Assembly: GCA_036785705.1 (NCBI GenBank)
Contig: JAWUZG010000176.1
Span: forward strand, 197,501 to 261,500
Source of the DNA: Acanthornis magna
Taxonomy: Eukaryota; Chordata; Aves; Passeriformes; Acanthizidae
DNA length: 64,000 bases
Direction of reading: 5' to 3'
This document shows, piece after piece, positions 12,801 to 27,189 of the stretch. The number at the start of each line of letters is the position of its first letter. Positions within the stretch are counted from its first letter, which is position 1. The notes under the pieces were generated by a model, which saw nothing but the letters and a program-made list of their open reading frames with translations, was not told the origin of the DNA and searched no databases. Both the position numbers and the translations under genes were made by a program.

Positions 12801-15464
12801 GTATAATTGATTGACCTGTAAAACTCCACATTTACTTCAAAAGAATTAAAACCTAGTCCTGCTATATTAAAGATATACTTTCTTTAAACTTATGATAAGA
12901 AAGAACTTCTTAACAAAAAACACATTTGCTGATGTAAGGTATTTTTATAAGCTCTTAACTGTGTGCATTTACTCTATAATATGTTAACCTTTGCATCCAT
13001 TTTGACTACTAGAGGAGGAAAGTTACAAATAGATTCTCATGGTAAAAATATCATTAACTGCTTAGAAAATGGATGGCAACACTCACATGTGCATGTTTTA
13101 GGAGGTCAAGTATATTATAAGTGGTGTGCCAGAAAGAAAGAGGCATATAATAGGATTGAATATAATGTGGATGGAAAGCAAACTAAAAATTACAAATAGT
13201 TTACTTATATAGAGAAATAAATCTAGACTGTTATTGCCAATGCAGTTTGCAATAGTGGTTTAAGGGTTCTATATAACACTTTTATTTCCACAAAATGTCT
13301 TAGATATTTTGTCTTCTCTGAATTTCTCAAGATTCATATGTCAAAGATGAAAATAGTTCCCTAAAGATATTTTCTACATCAACTGGTTTTTTCAGGTTCT
13401 TTAGCTGTCATCTTACCAGGCTGGATATAATTACAATAATAATTCCAATTTACTCTGTTTTATCCCTAAGTGCAAAAGGAACACCCAAACCAAAATCAAC
13501 CAACCAACCAACCAAAATACTCTGCCCATTTATTAGACTGGGCAGCCTCTTCATATTTTCCTGAAAAGAGGATGCAGTGTATTAGCAGGCATAATAAAGT
13601 TGCTGAGGCACTAGGACATGCATTAAATCCTTGTTTGCCTAAGAAATGCTGCACAGTGCACTGCCTAATGAAGGGTCTTGAAAAACGAAATTGTACATCG
13701 CAGTCCTCCAATTAAAATTATTGAGAAAAACTATGCTACCTTGTATGCTTCACAAGTGATGGAATCTGTAATTCTCAGACAATTCTTTAATATCGGCTCA
13801 CTAATATAGCAAACAAATGTGTCATAAAATCATAGGGATTTTCATTGAAACACTTGAGTATATTCAGAAACATACATGGCAAAAAAAAATAGGAACATTA
13901 TTTACAAACATATAGGCAGATAAAATCATTATTTGGATTAAAATAGAATTATACATTTGAAATACCAGAAGGCGGACTAATAGTTATCCCTGGAACACCT
14001 GTTAAAGTGATAATTGCTCTAATAGTACTTGCTATTTACTGTAGTCCAGCAGCAGCACTATCCTTGACTAATGGAGTTATTCTTCAGGAAAACCAATTTC
14101 CAGATCTCAGTTTACATGTTTTCTGAAAAATAAAATAAAATAAGAATCAAAATATTAATATTTTTACCAGTTATGAAAGAGTTGTGGGAACTATAATCCT
14201 GGCAAAATCAGCATCTATTACCTCTGTTTATTTTAATTATTTTGTAAAATTGTGTACATAAAGAGCTTTTCATCTTTGGAGGCATTATATTTGGGCAAGA
14301 AATTAAAAACTACCTGGAAACAAAAGAAAAAGAAAGAAACAGAAAAACCAGTCTGCTACATAATGAAAATTCAAAGATTTTTTACCACTGGTGATGGGAA
14401 CAAATAGTTGTTTCACTCAGCCCAACTTAGTAAAAAAAAGGAACAATGGTAACTACACATTGTCCTGTGGTAGGTTCCAAATGGCAGTGCTTGGTGTACC
14501 AAGCTTATTCTTCTCACAGAACTCCAGACATAACTTTTATGTGCAGTGGCAAATCATCTGAAAATCAAAACAAGTCTTGGCCACAGTTTTTAAAGCTTTT
14601 TTGTGTGAAGAGAAAGAATAAGCTACAATGAGTCTCAATCACAGTTCAATTATGGTAGATATCAGGAAAAGTTGGGAAAAGACTTAAAAACAAATACATC
14701 AAGTTCAGGTGGAGCTTCAAGGAGTCCATTGATGTCTCTGACAAGCAATTACAAGTCCACACAGATATCCAAAATCACATAAAGCAAACTCAGTGATCGA
14801 TAATACAGGTTTGGTTATCCAAGGAGCAGGTAATTTGCCAGATGTACCCAAAAATACAACAATCTTCTGTTTTCATCTAAGAAGTAGATAAAAGAGTTAG
14901 ACCACTTGGGTAAGAGTAACAAGATAGAAGAAAATCAAATTTTCCAAAAATGTATTGGAATTTCCTTTAGTGATGAGATATTGAAATACCTGAGTAACTT
15001 AAATGGGAAGAAAAGAACATATGTGTAGAGATCTAATTAGTAATTGTTCTTCAAAACAGCTAGAAATTCTCAGTTGAGAGAAGTGGGAGACAGACAGTTT
15101 ACTGCAAATAGCACTAATTGCCCCTTGTATTTATATAAAAGTCATAAACCAAGAATGCAGAGGGAGAAAACCCAAGCAAATGTAAGAAACTCAACCTTGT
15201 CAACACTACATGCTTTCCTTTTCTCACTCTCTTTTTTTTTTCCCAGGTTAATGTTTTGCTGACATAAAGTATTCATTGCTTCAGACCCACACTGTAAAAT
15301 CCTCAGTAATACTGTGTAGAGCAGCTGGATTATTGTTTATCAGGAACTAAATGAATACATTTTTTTGTCACTGAGGTGTTGTCTTTGATAGAAATTTAAT
15401 TAAACTTTTCGCATACCTGAACTGGGTAAGTGAACTATTGCTATACTACAGGTAAGTTGATAGC
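9863..15464. other. Unique AT-rich intergenic DNA
   Basis: No gene or recognisable mobile element is seen. The longest frame, 138 codons at 10565-10981 on the minus strand, starts with a Lys/Arg-rich run and contains no motif I know. Its flanks show no other sign of a gene. The frame at 9882-10112 (plus) is less AT-rich but also unrecognised. CAACCAACCAACCAACC at about 13496-13512 is a tiny simple repeat. A perfect-looking splice donor (CAGGTAAGT) occurs near 15449 with no convincing exon beside it. Confidence 0.55.
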
Positions 15465-15488
15465 AAAAAAAAAAAAAAAAAAAAAAAA
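15465..15488. repeat. Poly(A), 24 bases
   Basis: An uninterrupted run of 24 A. No target-site duplication or body of a retrocopied transcript is visible on its 5' side, so I call it only a homopolymer. Confidence 0.95.
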
Positions 15489-17060
15489 TGGCAAAAGAAA
15501 GACAGTGTCATTTTCTACGTACTTCAGTCATAATTCATTGTATTCACTGAATTGATTCATTGATTTTCAAGTTTCATATCTCTTTTGTATTTTCAGCACC
15601 ATATGTGTATATAATCAGATTTTGTGGGCTGCAAGCAATAAACAGCCATAAATTTTCTTCATCTTTAAAAAATAACTAACTGGATTACAAATTATGTTGC
15701 TTAGTTTCCTACCAGCTCCTTGGTTCATTCTTTAATCATTATTTATATTCAAGGATTTATTCACCTTCCAAAACAAGAGCTTTCAATGGCATAGGTATAC
15801 AAATAAGATGTGAAGACTATATAATCACAGACCTACTTAACCCTCCTTCCTCCTTTCTGATCCTCCCCATATTTTTATTTCTTCCCACTCAATTAACTCT
15901 CTTTTGTCAAATGCTCATTTCGGTTTTGTTTCACAGTCTTCAGCACCATAGGACCATTTAACGCCCTCGGTTACTCCTGGGCCCTAAATTGCTCTTTTGC
16001 TGTCTGCTTTTCCTGTCCACTGGAGGAGAAAACATCATTTCAACACACTTAGTTTTGCAGAAGATAGGAGACTTTGGGCTCTCTGAGTGACTGAGTCAAG
16101 TGCAGAAACAATGGCAAAAAGTAAAAGGGCTCTCATCAGAGAAAATTGACGCAGAAAGAAATGTTCTCTCTCTAATACAACAAAAGCCACAATAGCTTTG
16201 TTCATTTCAAAAAGACAACTGAAGCACCAGGGCAGTTTCTGTTGATGCTATTCTGGAATGGGAAAACAACCTTGATAGCAATGAAACTTTAGCTTTTTTC
16301 TCTTTGTTTTCCCCTCTCTGTCCATCTGGCAGCAGAGGGATGTCAGAGTCTGATCCAGCCAGCTGCAGGGCCATTTTTTTCCCTTAGTCACACAGCTCCA
16401 GTTAGAGTGGAGGAAGCCAGCTGGAGCTAACTCAGGAGCACTGGGTATAAGCAAGAGAGGGATTTGGACTGTGCCATCGGTATGAATTTTGCACCATGGC
16501 AGAGAAAGGAACAAGGTAGAGTAATGTATGGCAAGTGCAGCTGAGACTGAAAATGTCTCATTTGTATTTCTCCCTGCTAATTACTGATTCTCAAATGTTG
16601 CTCATCCAGTGGTGCTCCCTGATTTTCTCGCAAGACTAGTGGTAGGGCTATTGGACCTGCACTTCAAATATCCCAGATTATCTATTCCGGTAAGTGATTT
16701 TGGTCCCATTTGCTTACTTCAAGGGTTATTAATAAATTGCTCACATACTGTGGCATCTCACATCTTCTAGTTGCTGTTGGTGTAAGCTCCAAGAAAATTC
16801 AATGCTAATGCCAAAGGCACTGACTGAGCAAACTTCAATTCTGAAAGTCAAGGGGTCAAAGCCAAAACAATAGACAAGCTGTTCGTACTGGAACAACAGA
16901 AAGAAAATATGAATAACAATGACTTGAAATATCTTTCTTCATTAAAATCATGTCTGTGTGGTGCTTTCCTTCTTGAGGACTCTGCATCATTTAAAGATAC
17001 ATTTATTTATAAAGTGCAATCTTTGGAGCATTTCAGAGCTTCTTTAAAATCCCATCAGCT

Positions 17061-17062
<2 letters not shown>
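15489..17062. other. Intergenic DNA, nothing identified
   Basis: No gene is recognised. The segment 16240-16520 is somewhat more GC-rich and carries an 88-codon minus-strand frame (16248-16514) without a known motif. Confidence 0.55.

Positions 17063-17093
<31 letters not shown>
17063..17093. repeat. Poly(T), 31 bases
   Basis: An uninterrupted run of 31 T, then AC and seven more T. On the minus strand this would be a poly(A) tail for something lying at higher coordinates. A 77-codon plus-strand frame at 17129-17362 has no family match. A processed retrocopy cannot be shown. Confidence 0.95.
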
Positions 17094-17099
<6 letters not shown>

Positions 17100-18039
17100 T
17101 TTAGACTGATGAAGCTAACAGAAAAAAAATGCAGCTTTCTACCCAGATAAATGATGGACAAACTCTTACTGGGGACACCAGTCTTCTTCCACTTATTAGT
17201 AACAGAGAAATTCCTTTAGCTGAGAGGTCAAGCTTACTTCCGGTACATAAATATGATTGCATACAACATCATTGTAAATATGTACCACCAGGTCAGTCAT
17301 CAAGTGAAACAAACTTTCTCAAGAAAAATGTCCCTACAGCTCATGGACATGTGAATAGCTAGGGGTCTGCTCAACTTTTGTTGAATAAAGTGGTGATTTA
17401 GAATTTAAATTGCTCTCAACAATATTTGAAAATAATTCTGTGAGTTTTCAAAAAGAGAAGAAAATGCTGTATTAAACTATGACTCTTTTTATGTTCATAT
17501 TTCACTGTGCTTTCTGTATGAAGGTGTAATGAAGTGTTATATTATTCTATAGCTCCTCAAATTACCATGAAATATCAAGGAGAGAAGGAAGAAAGAAAAG
17601 ATGAAGAAGGAATGAAAAGTCTTATCTATGCCTAATTTTGTGAGGCTTATTTCATTCCAAGAGGAGTCTGTGAAAAAAAAAAAATCTTTCCAACATCTAC
17701 ACCAACTAATACATCAGGTAATTTTTATATTTTTAATCTACAGGTATTAATATGTAAAGCTGGATTCCAACTTTAAATTGTAACTTAATGATTTTGCATT
17801 TTGCTTCCTCATCTCACTTAGTAGCTTAGAGTAAAATTTACACATGGTTGCATAGCACTTCTCTGAAGGGATCTTTATATTTTAATAACAGAAGTGGCTG
17901 CAAAACAGCATGCCTAGATAAATCTTTGCTACACTTAGTTGCAAAACTAAATGATTTTGTAAGAGTTGAGGCTTCTCCTCTAGTAAGAGGTTAGTGCCTG
18001 ATAGGTTTTTCTGTGGTATACTGGAAAATGCTTAGGATC
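17094..18039. other. Intergenic DNA, nothing identified
   Basis: AT-rich sequence with a purine-rich patch at about 17578-17612. The 77-codon frame at 17129-17362 is the only long frame, and I cannot assign it. Confidence 0.5.
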
Positions 18040-18350
18040 CCACTATCCCAGCACATTTGGTTCACCTCCAGAGCTGCTCCACCGCAGCTACTTTCCACAC
18101 TTATCCTGGAGCGCAGCATTGGCAGTGTGAGCACAGCCAGTCTGTTTCAGCATCGCACAGGTCAGTTTAAATCACATCAGAGAGAGCAGTGACTTCCAGC
18201 AGAGGAAAGGGAAGCAGCAGCGGAGCAGTCAATCACAAGCATTTGTCTGACTAATCAGCTCACGCTGTTGATTGCGGCACCTCTGCTGAGCGGGCAGCAG
18301 CTCATGGCTTGATGGCAGTAATTTCTTAAAGCACTAAGAATGTGAGTACT
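18040..18350 (+). other. CpG-bearing segment with splice-donor match; possible non-coding first exon or conserved element
   Basis: About 300 bases stand out from the AT-rich surroundings. GC is raised and at least seven CpG dinucleotides are present (for example in CACCGCAGC, GGAGCGCAGC, CATCGCACAG, CAGCGGAGC, CACGCTG, TTGCGGCAC, GAGCGGGC), while flanking kilobases have almost none. The 3' edge carries AAGAATGTGAGTACT, a strong match to a vertebrate 5' splice site (GTGAGTA). That pattern is what an alternative 5' untranslated exon with its proximal promoter looks like, but no open frame, TATA box or downstream exon can be tied to it. A conserved enhancer or an old CpG-retaining repeat are the alternatives. 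Confidence 0.3.
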
Positions 18351-21013
18351 CTGTGAGCTCTTAAAAAGCTGCAAATGGCGTTAGGCAGATCTGCAGGGAA
18401 AGCAAAAAGTTCTGGTCCAGTCTTATGACTCAAAAGTGTATTTACATAGAGAAATGCATGAATGCCTTCTGTCTCACTGGATCCTCAGCTGATCAATTTT
18501 GGCATATTCACTCACTAGTAATGCACTGTATTCTTCTCTTGAGGATTTTATTGCTTATTTACTGATAGATACATAAATAAATAAATAAGTGTGCCTCCTT
18601 CCTGGTCAGTTTTACACCTCACAGTCTCATGTAAGTTTCTTCACTAGTTGCTGCATTGAGGTGGTTCATCTGAGTACAATCTGAGGTATTAACTGTTCAG
18701 CAGAGAGGGGAGACAGTCTGGGAATTTGTTCCAGATGGTGCCATGGGAGGTGTCACAAAAGCTCAAAAGCATCATTCTTTTTAAATCAATGCTAGAATTT
18801 TACCAGGATTATGATTAATTTCAAAACCCAATAATTATTTCCTGTTTCATCACCTTCTTGCTCCAGTCACTCACTGTTTCTCAGTCATTTTCTCAGCTTT
18901 GATCTAGTCACCTTTGCGAAAATTCTCTTCTGTCTTCATAGGCCAAATTTATAAATAAAATACAGTCCTTAAAATCTGAGGCAACCCCACTCTGAGTCTG
19001 GCGTTCAAGGAAATTTAAATGGTGATCTCGCTCAGTGAAGATTTCATAATTTTGCTGGCCTGAAGTGCTTAAATTCTCACAGGATATAATACAGTATTCT
19101 AGCAGTACATTCTTGTTTCCCATAATTTAGAGTTGAAGGCAATTATGATAACTTTGGGTTTAATACTAATTATTGACACGCACAAGTGATTGTAAGTATA
19201 CAAGTATCACAGTGGTTTTGCCTCAAAAACAGTGGAAACTAGATGTTGATATGTATTTTTAACATACCTCTTAAGGAGAACTGTTCCAATGCTTGCTTCA
19301 ATTTCAATACTATTTTATTAAATAAGCAGTGACGTTAAAAGCACAGATACAGGTCATGTGTTAAGCTATGCAGAAGAAACATGGTTAAAGGTAGAGTCTG
19401 ACTCCGATTTATCTTCTTGAACGTTGCTTGAATTTAGTAAAGCAAATTCAGGCCAGTAATTTCTTTTGGAATTAAATCTAAATGTCCTACCACTTGGGCA
19501 AAGACTGCCATTAACTTTTCAGCAAAATAGGTGCCCAATGTCAATGTTTTTCTCTCTTGCTGAATATTACGTCCAGAAACTAAACCTAGCATTAATTCAT
19601 ATGATAATGAAATAATTCTAAAGTCAAACACATAGTCCATTTGCTCTATATGGGTGAAATAACCCAACACATGATTAGACATGGAGATTACATTTCTGGT
19701 TATTGGATACATAAGAGTGAATCAATAAATCCTGAATAATGTCAATATAGCTCAATGTTAAAAAAAAAATAGGAAAAAATTGACAGTTCAATCTGTCCTT
19801 GTCCTTCACATGGCCTGTTTTCTGAAGTGAACTATTTTGCTATGTTTGAAACATAAAATCAAGTTCTGTCTGTTTATTAAATATATGTTTTATATGAAGT
19901 CAGCATTGCTGAGAAGGGATTTTGTGGAGTAATTTTAAAATACTTCATGAAATAAATAGCATTCAGGTCTTGACATTTTTATACTTCAAAATTTCTTTTA
20001 TCTACAGTCAGACATCAATTAGAAATCATATGAAATCAACTAAAAATTGCTGATACTTCAGGTCATCCACTTCCTAATTATTTCTTGTATATTTCTCTGT
20101 AAGGTGAGCTACCCTATGCAGGACAGAAAGCCACTGGCACAGAATACGGATGAGTGAAGTGTGCAGTTACAAAACAGCCTGTAAAAGAGAAAGTACTGGA
20201 TGCACAGCAACTTCAGAGGCACCTGCTTCAGTCTCCCAATTTTTCAGGTGCAAAATTGCCCTTGTGATGTACACATCTCCTGCAATTTCTACTAAATGTA
20301 TAATCTACATTGAAACCGCGTTGGCATTTTTTTCAGGGACTAGAATGGGGGGCGTTCATATCTTCTTAAATTTACTTGTGTTCTAAACTAGCAACACAGC
20401 AACAAGCCTTATTAGTCTAAGAGGTATTGGAGAAAAAACTCACATTTTTTTCACCCTAGAAAACACTGGACATTTGTACTTTAAATATAATTCTTCTAAA
20501 ACAAATTCATCTTATTAAAGACACTAACTCAACAGGAGAAAAATGGATCTTTCTCTTGATACGACTGTCAGAGACAAACTGTTACAAATGAATTTGTCTC
20601 TTACTATTATCTTCTGTTCCTACATAATTGCAGAATAAGCAGTCAAAACAGAGAAAAAAGGCAGACTATTCTTTTCAGTTTTTATAACACCAGACTCAGG
20701 CTAAAGATATTTAATCACAAGGTGTTCCAGTGGCCAGATTTGCAGAAATGAATGCAAAGTCCTGCACTGCCAGGCTGTCGATGGAGCAGATAATCAGACA
20801 TTAGTCTTCTCAGCCCAGTCTTCAAATGAGTCTTTTGGGCAACAATAATAAATCCAGTCACATATGTTTCATTATTTCTCATATTCGTTATTTCTGTCTT
20901 AATCTTGTTATGACATATTTTTCTGTTTTTAGTCCAATGATATTAGAATAATATATTTTGCCCTTTGTTTCTTCTATAGCCATACACATTGCAAAAAAAT
21001 AAATCATTAATGA

Positions 21014-21035
21014 TTTTTATTTTATTTTATTTTAA
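21014..21035. repeat. (TTTTA)n microsatellite
   Basis: About four TTTTA units. Short and unremarkable. Confidence 0.85.
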
Positions 21036-24000
21036 GAGTTTTCATCACAGGGAGATATTAGAGCTGATAAACCATTTTCTATCTTAAGGTCATACTTCTT
21101 TCTGAAACACAGTAAACTATTGTTTCTGAATATCTTTTGTACCTAAGCTAACCTATTGACAATTAAGTGTGTCTTTGATCCAAGAGCTTTAGAGGTAGAT
21201 TAGCCTGTAATAGTAATTGAGAAAGCATTACGTAAGTAAAGTAACTGGCATGATTTATTGCTATGTCAAGTAATAAACATTGCCTTCTGAGACTTTTTTC
21301 ATCAGAATGATCAGGATCTGTGCCTCACCTTGTACCAAACTCGACTCATGCTTTAATTTTTAGCAACTTTCTTTTTCATATTTGGCCTCCATTTCAAAGA
21401 TTCAGCTTTATTTGATGGTCTCCACTGCTGTCATTGAGTTGGACATTTTATGGCCCAATGCCTATCATTCTGAGGAACACAGATCTCTTGATCTTGAGGC
21501 ATAACAAAGGTCAGCCTAGCAGTTAGATCTGATGAAGGCAATTCAAGGCTGTAGTCACAGTATGACTGTGCACATATGCATTACTGTAAGTGTGATTTAT
21601 GATCCACATTGTGATAATAACATTTTTTTGATTTCTCCAACCACAGATGGAGAAGATTTTCCAGTGTGGGATATCATTGTATTCCTCCTCCGTATTGAGA
21701 AAGCTGAGATTGTTGGAGAGCCTTGTTAACCCTTTGAACACATATTTCACTAATAGGAATATATTCCACTGGCCAGTGGGGTAGGTTTGCTCTTGCTAAA
21801 TCACTGCAATATTCGCAGGTATTTGAGAGTTCCAGGGGTACTCACTGGAATGCTTTGTTGCAATGTGCCCCTCAAGTTTTTTGTGTGTCTTTGTAAACTC
21901 TGCCAGATACATCTCTTTTGTTTTAAGTTTGATTTGTTTGAAAGATTTCATTTTATGTTCATATAAAACAGAAAAGTTATTTCACTTGGAGAGTAATAGA
22001 GACTTGGCGTAATATATCTCCACTGGTCTTTCTTACAATAGAAGTGCTCACACATGCAGCTATCTGTTTAGATGGGTTGTGTGTTTGTTTTTAAGGCTAT
22101 GCATTTCACAAAGAAGGTGAACAGCAGTTTGGTGGGTAAGTGCAGATATTAAATACCCGGAGTGAATAAATAAATTTTGCGTGTATAAGGATTTCTGAAT
22201 CACAGCTAATATTATCTAAAGAGTAAAATAATATGGTTGTTCTTATTGCTTCAGCATCACCAGTGTGATTCTCATTGTTCTTCAGAATAAAATAATTGAA
22301 GTAATTTATCCTCAAGATATGTGCTATATAACTTTATCCATTATTGTTGTAGTGAAGTACAGTAAATAAGGTTTTGCTCTAGTTTCAGAAGCACAGCCTA
22401 ATACATAGGGGAATGATAAAAATTATAATGATACTTCTTCTGAGACTAAGGATCCCCTTCTGCCCAGAAAATTTTTTGCTTTACTGTTTACCCTGTAAAC
22501 CAAAACATTCTATTAAGATCAGGCTGGCTAGACCACGTGATGTAAAGCAAATGACCCATGCAAACCAGCTTTTCTCTTATGTTATGATTTTATCTTAGTA
22601 GAAGGGATTGAATTAACTTTTCAGCTATATAGGGATATTTGTGCATTTCATCCAAAATATGACTGCATTAATAAGGGAGATTCTTCACTAATTTATTGTT
22701 TTTAAACCACAGCTGGAAGTTGAAGCTGTATAGTATCTTTTTTGCTAAACAAGATCCTAAAAGGACAGAAAACCAATTTTGTTATTACTGTTATTATAGT
22801 TCCACCTGGTCCTTTTTCAGTTCCTTCAAACCTGAATCAATTTGACCAATATGGTTGTGGATGAAAATAAAAAAAGCTTTCTTGACAAAGGGGAAAGAGA
22901 TGAATGGATCAAGAGGTGAGATGGGGTGATAGAGCAGCTACATGAGAAAATGGGAAAAATCATTAGGATGCAGAAACTTCATGTGCACTCAGGAATATGA
23001 GAAGGATCGATTAGGTGAGGGGTGGAAGGTAGGACAGAAGAGGAAGCCAGGGGTAATAGAGGGCAACAAATTGTTTCTGTTTTAATGTGTGTGAGGAGAA
23101 TGGAATGAAATAGGAACCTGAAGAAGCAAGTGCAGCTGTCAATATGATGAACTTTGTGAATACAAAATATATTGCTTGTTGTCCCAGTTGTTTTCTGGGC
23201 ATTTTACACATATTAGTTGTTCATATGAAAATCACTGGCATACATAAGAATCTGTGAACTGTAAATGTGGATGCCATGCAGAAAAAGAATGTACTGGAAT
23301 TCACACAGGCTCATGGAGATATTGATGAAAACACATCCTATAATTACATCCCCAGCTGGTGGCAGAACTAAAATTTGTCCATCTATAGTCTTAAACTCTT
23401 TGCTGTTATCTCCATTAATGGTTAATTATTCCTGTTAATCTCTGGTGTGAATAGTCCAAATAGCCTATCTATATATAATTGATCACTGTATCCATAGTAT
23501 CAAAGGGCAGAATCCTAGACAAGAATTTCTCTGCAGAAAGAAACAAAACAAAAGTGTTAGGTCTGAAAGTTATTGAAGTTGCCCAATAAATCAAGAAGCA
23601 GTGAAGGTGAAATACTCAGTAGTGCCAGACTTCAGTGAAGGAGGTAAAGTGAGAACACACCACCACCTTTTGCTTGCAGAAAAATATGATGAGAAAAAGT
23701 TTTCAGAGACGCAAAGGACTGAAGTATAGTAATTATTCTGTTTTGTTGTTACTTTATTGTCAAGTAAATGGGAACAATAGAAGCAGAATATAATGTATTG
23801 TTAGATCTGAAACACAGTATGAGAAAGAAGACAATGAATAGAAAAATATTTCTATTTACAGGTGATATGAAAGAGGAGCACGGATATCATTACAAATCCA
23901 TTTCTTCAGTATTTTTGTGGATTTATTTTACTATTGAAGCTCCTTATGGGTTGGGGTCTTTTTGCAAGTTGTTATTCCACAAACCAGCTTCTCTTCTGTG

Positions 24001-24074
24001 AGGTCATATTTCTGTATGTTTGAATTTGCAGCATATACTCTAGGTTAAAAAAAGGCAATATTATGGTTCAATTT

Positions 24075-24117
24075 ATTTTTTTTTTCCTTCCTTCCTTCTC
24101 CCACCCTTTCCCTTCCA
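24075..24117. repeat. Pyrimidine tract with (CCTT)n
   Basis: A T-run leads into three CCTT units and further C/T-rich sequence, broken by one A within CCACCC. Confidence 0.85.
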
Positions 24118-27100
24118 TATTTTATTATTGTCATTGCTTAGCCAAGTGCCTTCAGATGCTCTCACTGAAAAACGCAGTTTGAGCTGAAGGAGATGAGTGT
24201 GAATGTAGCACAAAGAGGAAGAGAAACTGCAGCAAGAATGTTTGAAGTCCTCCTGTTAAAAAAAAATGGGGAAAGAGGATGGAAGAATGAAACAGAAGCT
24301 TGAAAAACTGCATCTTTAAAGGTAAAGAGGGGATGAGAAAACTATAGAAGTTTACTTGGCAGGAAAGCAGTGATTCTTGTCTATTCAAACCCTACGTGCT
24401 GTTGCTCCTCCAGTCTCTATGGTAACAATAACAGAAGAGAAACACTGAAGGAAGACTGGTGAAAACAAATCATGCCTACATCTTCTGAAATGCCTGGGGA
24501 ATCTGAGTTTTGGATGACTTGACTAAAATAAACAAGTTTCATTTTCTAACTGCTTAGCATTCAGCTTCACTAAGTGGAACGTTTTTGAGGTGTCTAAAGT
24601 TAGTGTAATTCCGCAAAGCCATTAAAAGGGAAAAAACTGTGAGGATGTCTGTCACTTATGACAACATTCCTCAGCCTTCTGTTGCATTCCTGGACTGAAA
24701 AGTCCCACAATTTACACAACACTTCAAATACATGAACAATGAATAAATCAAGAAATGGGTGATTTGCTTAATATTATGAGAACAAAAGTAAGAATTTAAT
24801 CTTTTTTTCCTGGTGGGTGTAGTTGAAGTCTAGCCTGAACTCCTACACAGATAGAGGTAATAATCTATTCTCAACTCATCAGATTGAAACTTGACATCTA
24901 GAGTTCCATTTTTTATACACATGAGTAATTTGATTTTTAGTGTTGCTAAGCCAATCACACGCTGCATCTTCCCCTCACAGTATCAAATAATTTATAAATT
25001 TTGAATTTTCAAAAAATTAAGTGAAATAAATGAATTTTTTGTAAAACATTTACCCCTATATAATTTTTAGATTTTCTGAAAACATTTTTGCATGCTTGAG
25101 AGTCATCCTGTGGCACACTTCTGCCATACAAGAAATGATGTAGTAGTTGCTACAAATTTAACCTAGCACAAGAGGTGAAAAATGCAGCATCTGAACAAGG
25201 ACAGTAAGCAAAGAAGCACAGGAGTAATCACAGCTGTGATGGACAGAATTATTTATAGAAATTGCCAACTGTTTGCTTTCTCATTGACATATCTTAAACT
25301 CCTATTATACCACTTATAAGATGGGCAAGGACATCTCTGGGTAATTTTCAGCAATTTATGTAAAGTTCAGCTAGAAGATAGGTGAAATGAAAACCTTTTT
25401 TCTGAAAGATCATAATGGGGGTGACTAATGAAGCATTTCTTCCCCTATACATGGTAGCTTGATAAAACAAAAAAAAAGGCTATTAAAAAATAGTGTGTAT
25501 TTTTGATAGCAGATTCAAACCTCTTTTAAAAAGTAACAAAAATGTTATGTCATCCTTCAGCTTTGCACTTCTATGTATCTGTTTTGAATGGTTCTTGTTT
25601 TGATTTCTGCTTTATATGGAAGCCTAGTGATCCTGGAAACGCATGAACAGTATTTTCATCTGCTACGATATCTCTTCAGGACCTACATATTTCTGGTATT
25701 AAAGAATAAAACAATCCCTTCTTTTTACAGCCAGATGCTCAGTGGTTGAACCCTCTTAGCTGTGCTTTGGGGTGTGTATGAAAGTTCTAAGAGTTCATCC
25801 TCACTGAGGCTTTGATCTTTGCCACTCCACTGTATAAAGCAGCCATTCATAATCAGGAAACCAGACTTCTCACAGTAGACGTGCATTTCATTTTGTCAGC
25901 ATAACAGGAAGAACAGTTAAATAATCTGTGTATTTATTGCTGGCATGATGCTTTACTTGAAACACTTACCACCAGCACCTTTTTACAGGAAAAGAGATCA
26001 TTCCATTGCAGTACAAACTGCCAAAATCAGGGGACAGTGCTCAAATTATACTGACAGGTATCATTATTACACAATACTTTGATTCTTGAAGAAAAAGAAA
26101 ATAAATTTTAAAAAAAGAAAAATAAAACCTTTTTAAAAATATATAAACATATAAAAAGTCTGTATAAAGTAAGTAATAGAAAACATAGAATTTCAATATG
26201 GCACTCTGAGTGGAAATGGTTAGTTAGCAACAGATCATTCAGCTGGAAATTTGTATTATGAAAGCTTCCAACACTTTGTCCAACAGACTTCAGTTGACTG
26301 CTATAAAGTGAAACCCATTGTGCTAACAATGTAATTATAAAAGGACAACATAAACACGCTTATTTTTTTTCTAACAAACATTTCACTGATTATTTTGTCA
26401 ATATCAGCCAATCAATTTTTGCTTCCAAAACATTATTTATATTATGTGTTTATTGGTATTTCCATTATATTCCAAACTTGTGTGCATTAAGCATTGCTTA
26501 GCTAGTTTTTGGTAATAAATCATAATTGAGCTTCATATACTTTTGGATTGAAATAATGTCTGTGCAACACCGACTTGGAACACAGCCACACTCAGTAATG
26601 AAATAGAGAGGAGGTGCTGTACTGCCAGCTTAAAAGAGGCATCAAAAAACATTATTCTTTTCTGCTTTTGGTCATATGTACAGATATGTCGTTGTCCCAA
26701 GCAGGAAAAAGAAAAAAAAAAAAATACTGGATTTAACCATTTCTTATGAATTTGGAGAAAAACATGACTTGAATTCCAATTTAATGTCTAGGTGGAATCT
26801 GTCATGACCATTCACTTCTTTCACCTACTCTTAGTGTTTTTCTGTGTGTTAAGTATTTTATGTATTGAGAAAATTCAGTAGAGAATTCAAATGTCTGTAT
26901 GTTACACAAATTTCATTTCTTTTCCCCAAGAATTTAGATGTGTTCTTAATTAGAGTTTCTCAAGTTGTGAGATACACAAACATTAAAAAGACTAAAACAG
27001 ACTAATACTATTAAGTTTGTGACAATAAAGACAAGCAAATATATATTACTTACAAATAAGGGTATATATGAGTAAAGATAAATATCATGCTAGGACTTCC

Positions 27101-27189
27101 TCATCTAGGATAATTTCTTATATCATAGAAACACATCTGGTGCAAGTATTGAGATTATCTCATTGGCAGGGATTTATCCACAGGTCATA

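Larger units (their letters stand above)
18351..27189. other. Long AT-rich gene-desert stretch
   Basis: Nearly 9 kb without a gene or recognisable CR1 or LTR. The longest frames are about 92 codons (19434-19712 minus), all in AT-driven composition and unassignable. Minor simple sequence occurs as ATAAATAAATAAATAA at about 18572-18588, (TTTTA)n at 21014-21035 and a pyrimidine tract at 24075-24117. I see nothing else in it. Confidence 0.55.

Noticed and set aside
15444..15460. Near-perfect splice donor ACAGGTAAGTTG
   Set aside because: No open exon-like sequence or acceptor could be paired with it. Isolated donor matches are common.
16326..16346. CTCF-like GGCAGCAGAGGGATG
   Set aside because: Only the core partially fits the CTCF consensus and the usual GGCGC end is missing. 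It is too weak to annotate.
15465..17093. Poly(A) at 15465 and poly(T) at 17063 as tails of processed pseudogenes
   Set aside because: No recognisable retrocopied transcript body, polyadenylation signal at the right place or flanking duplication.
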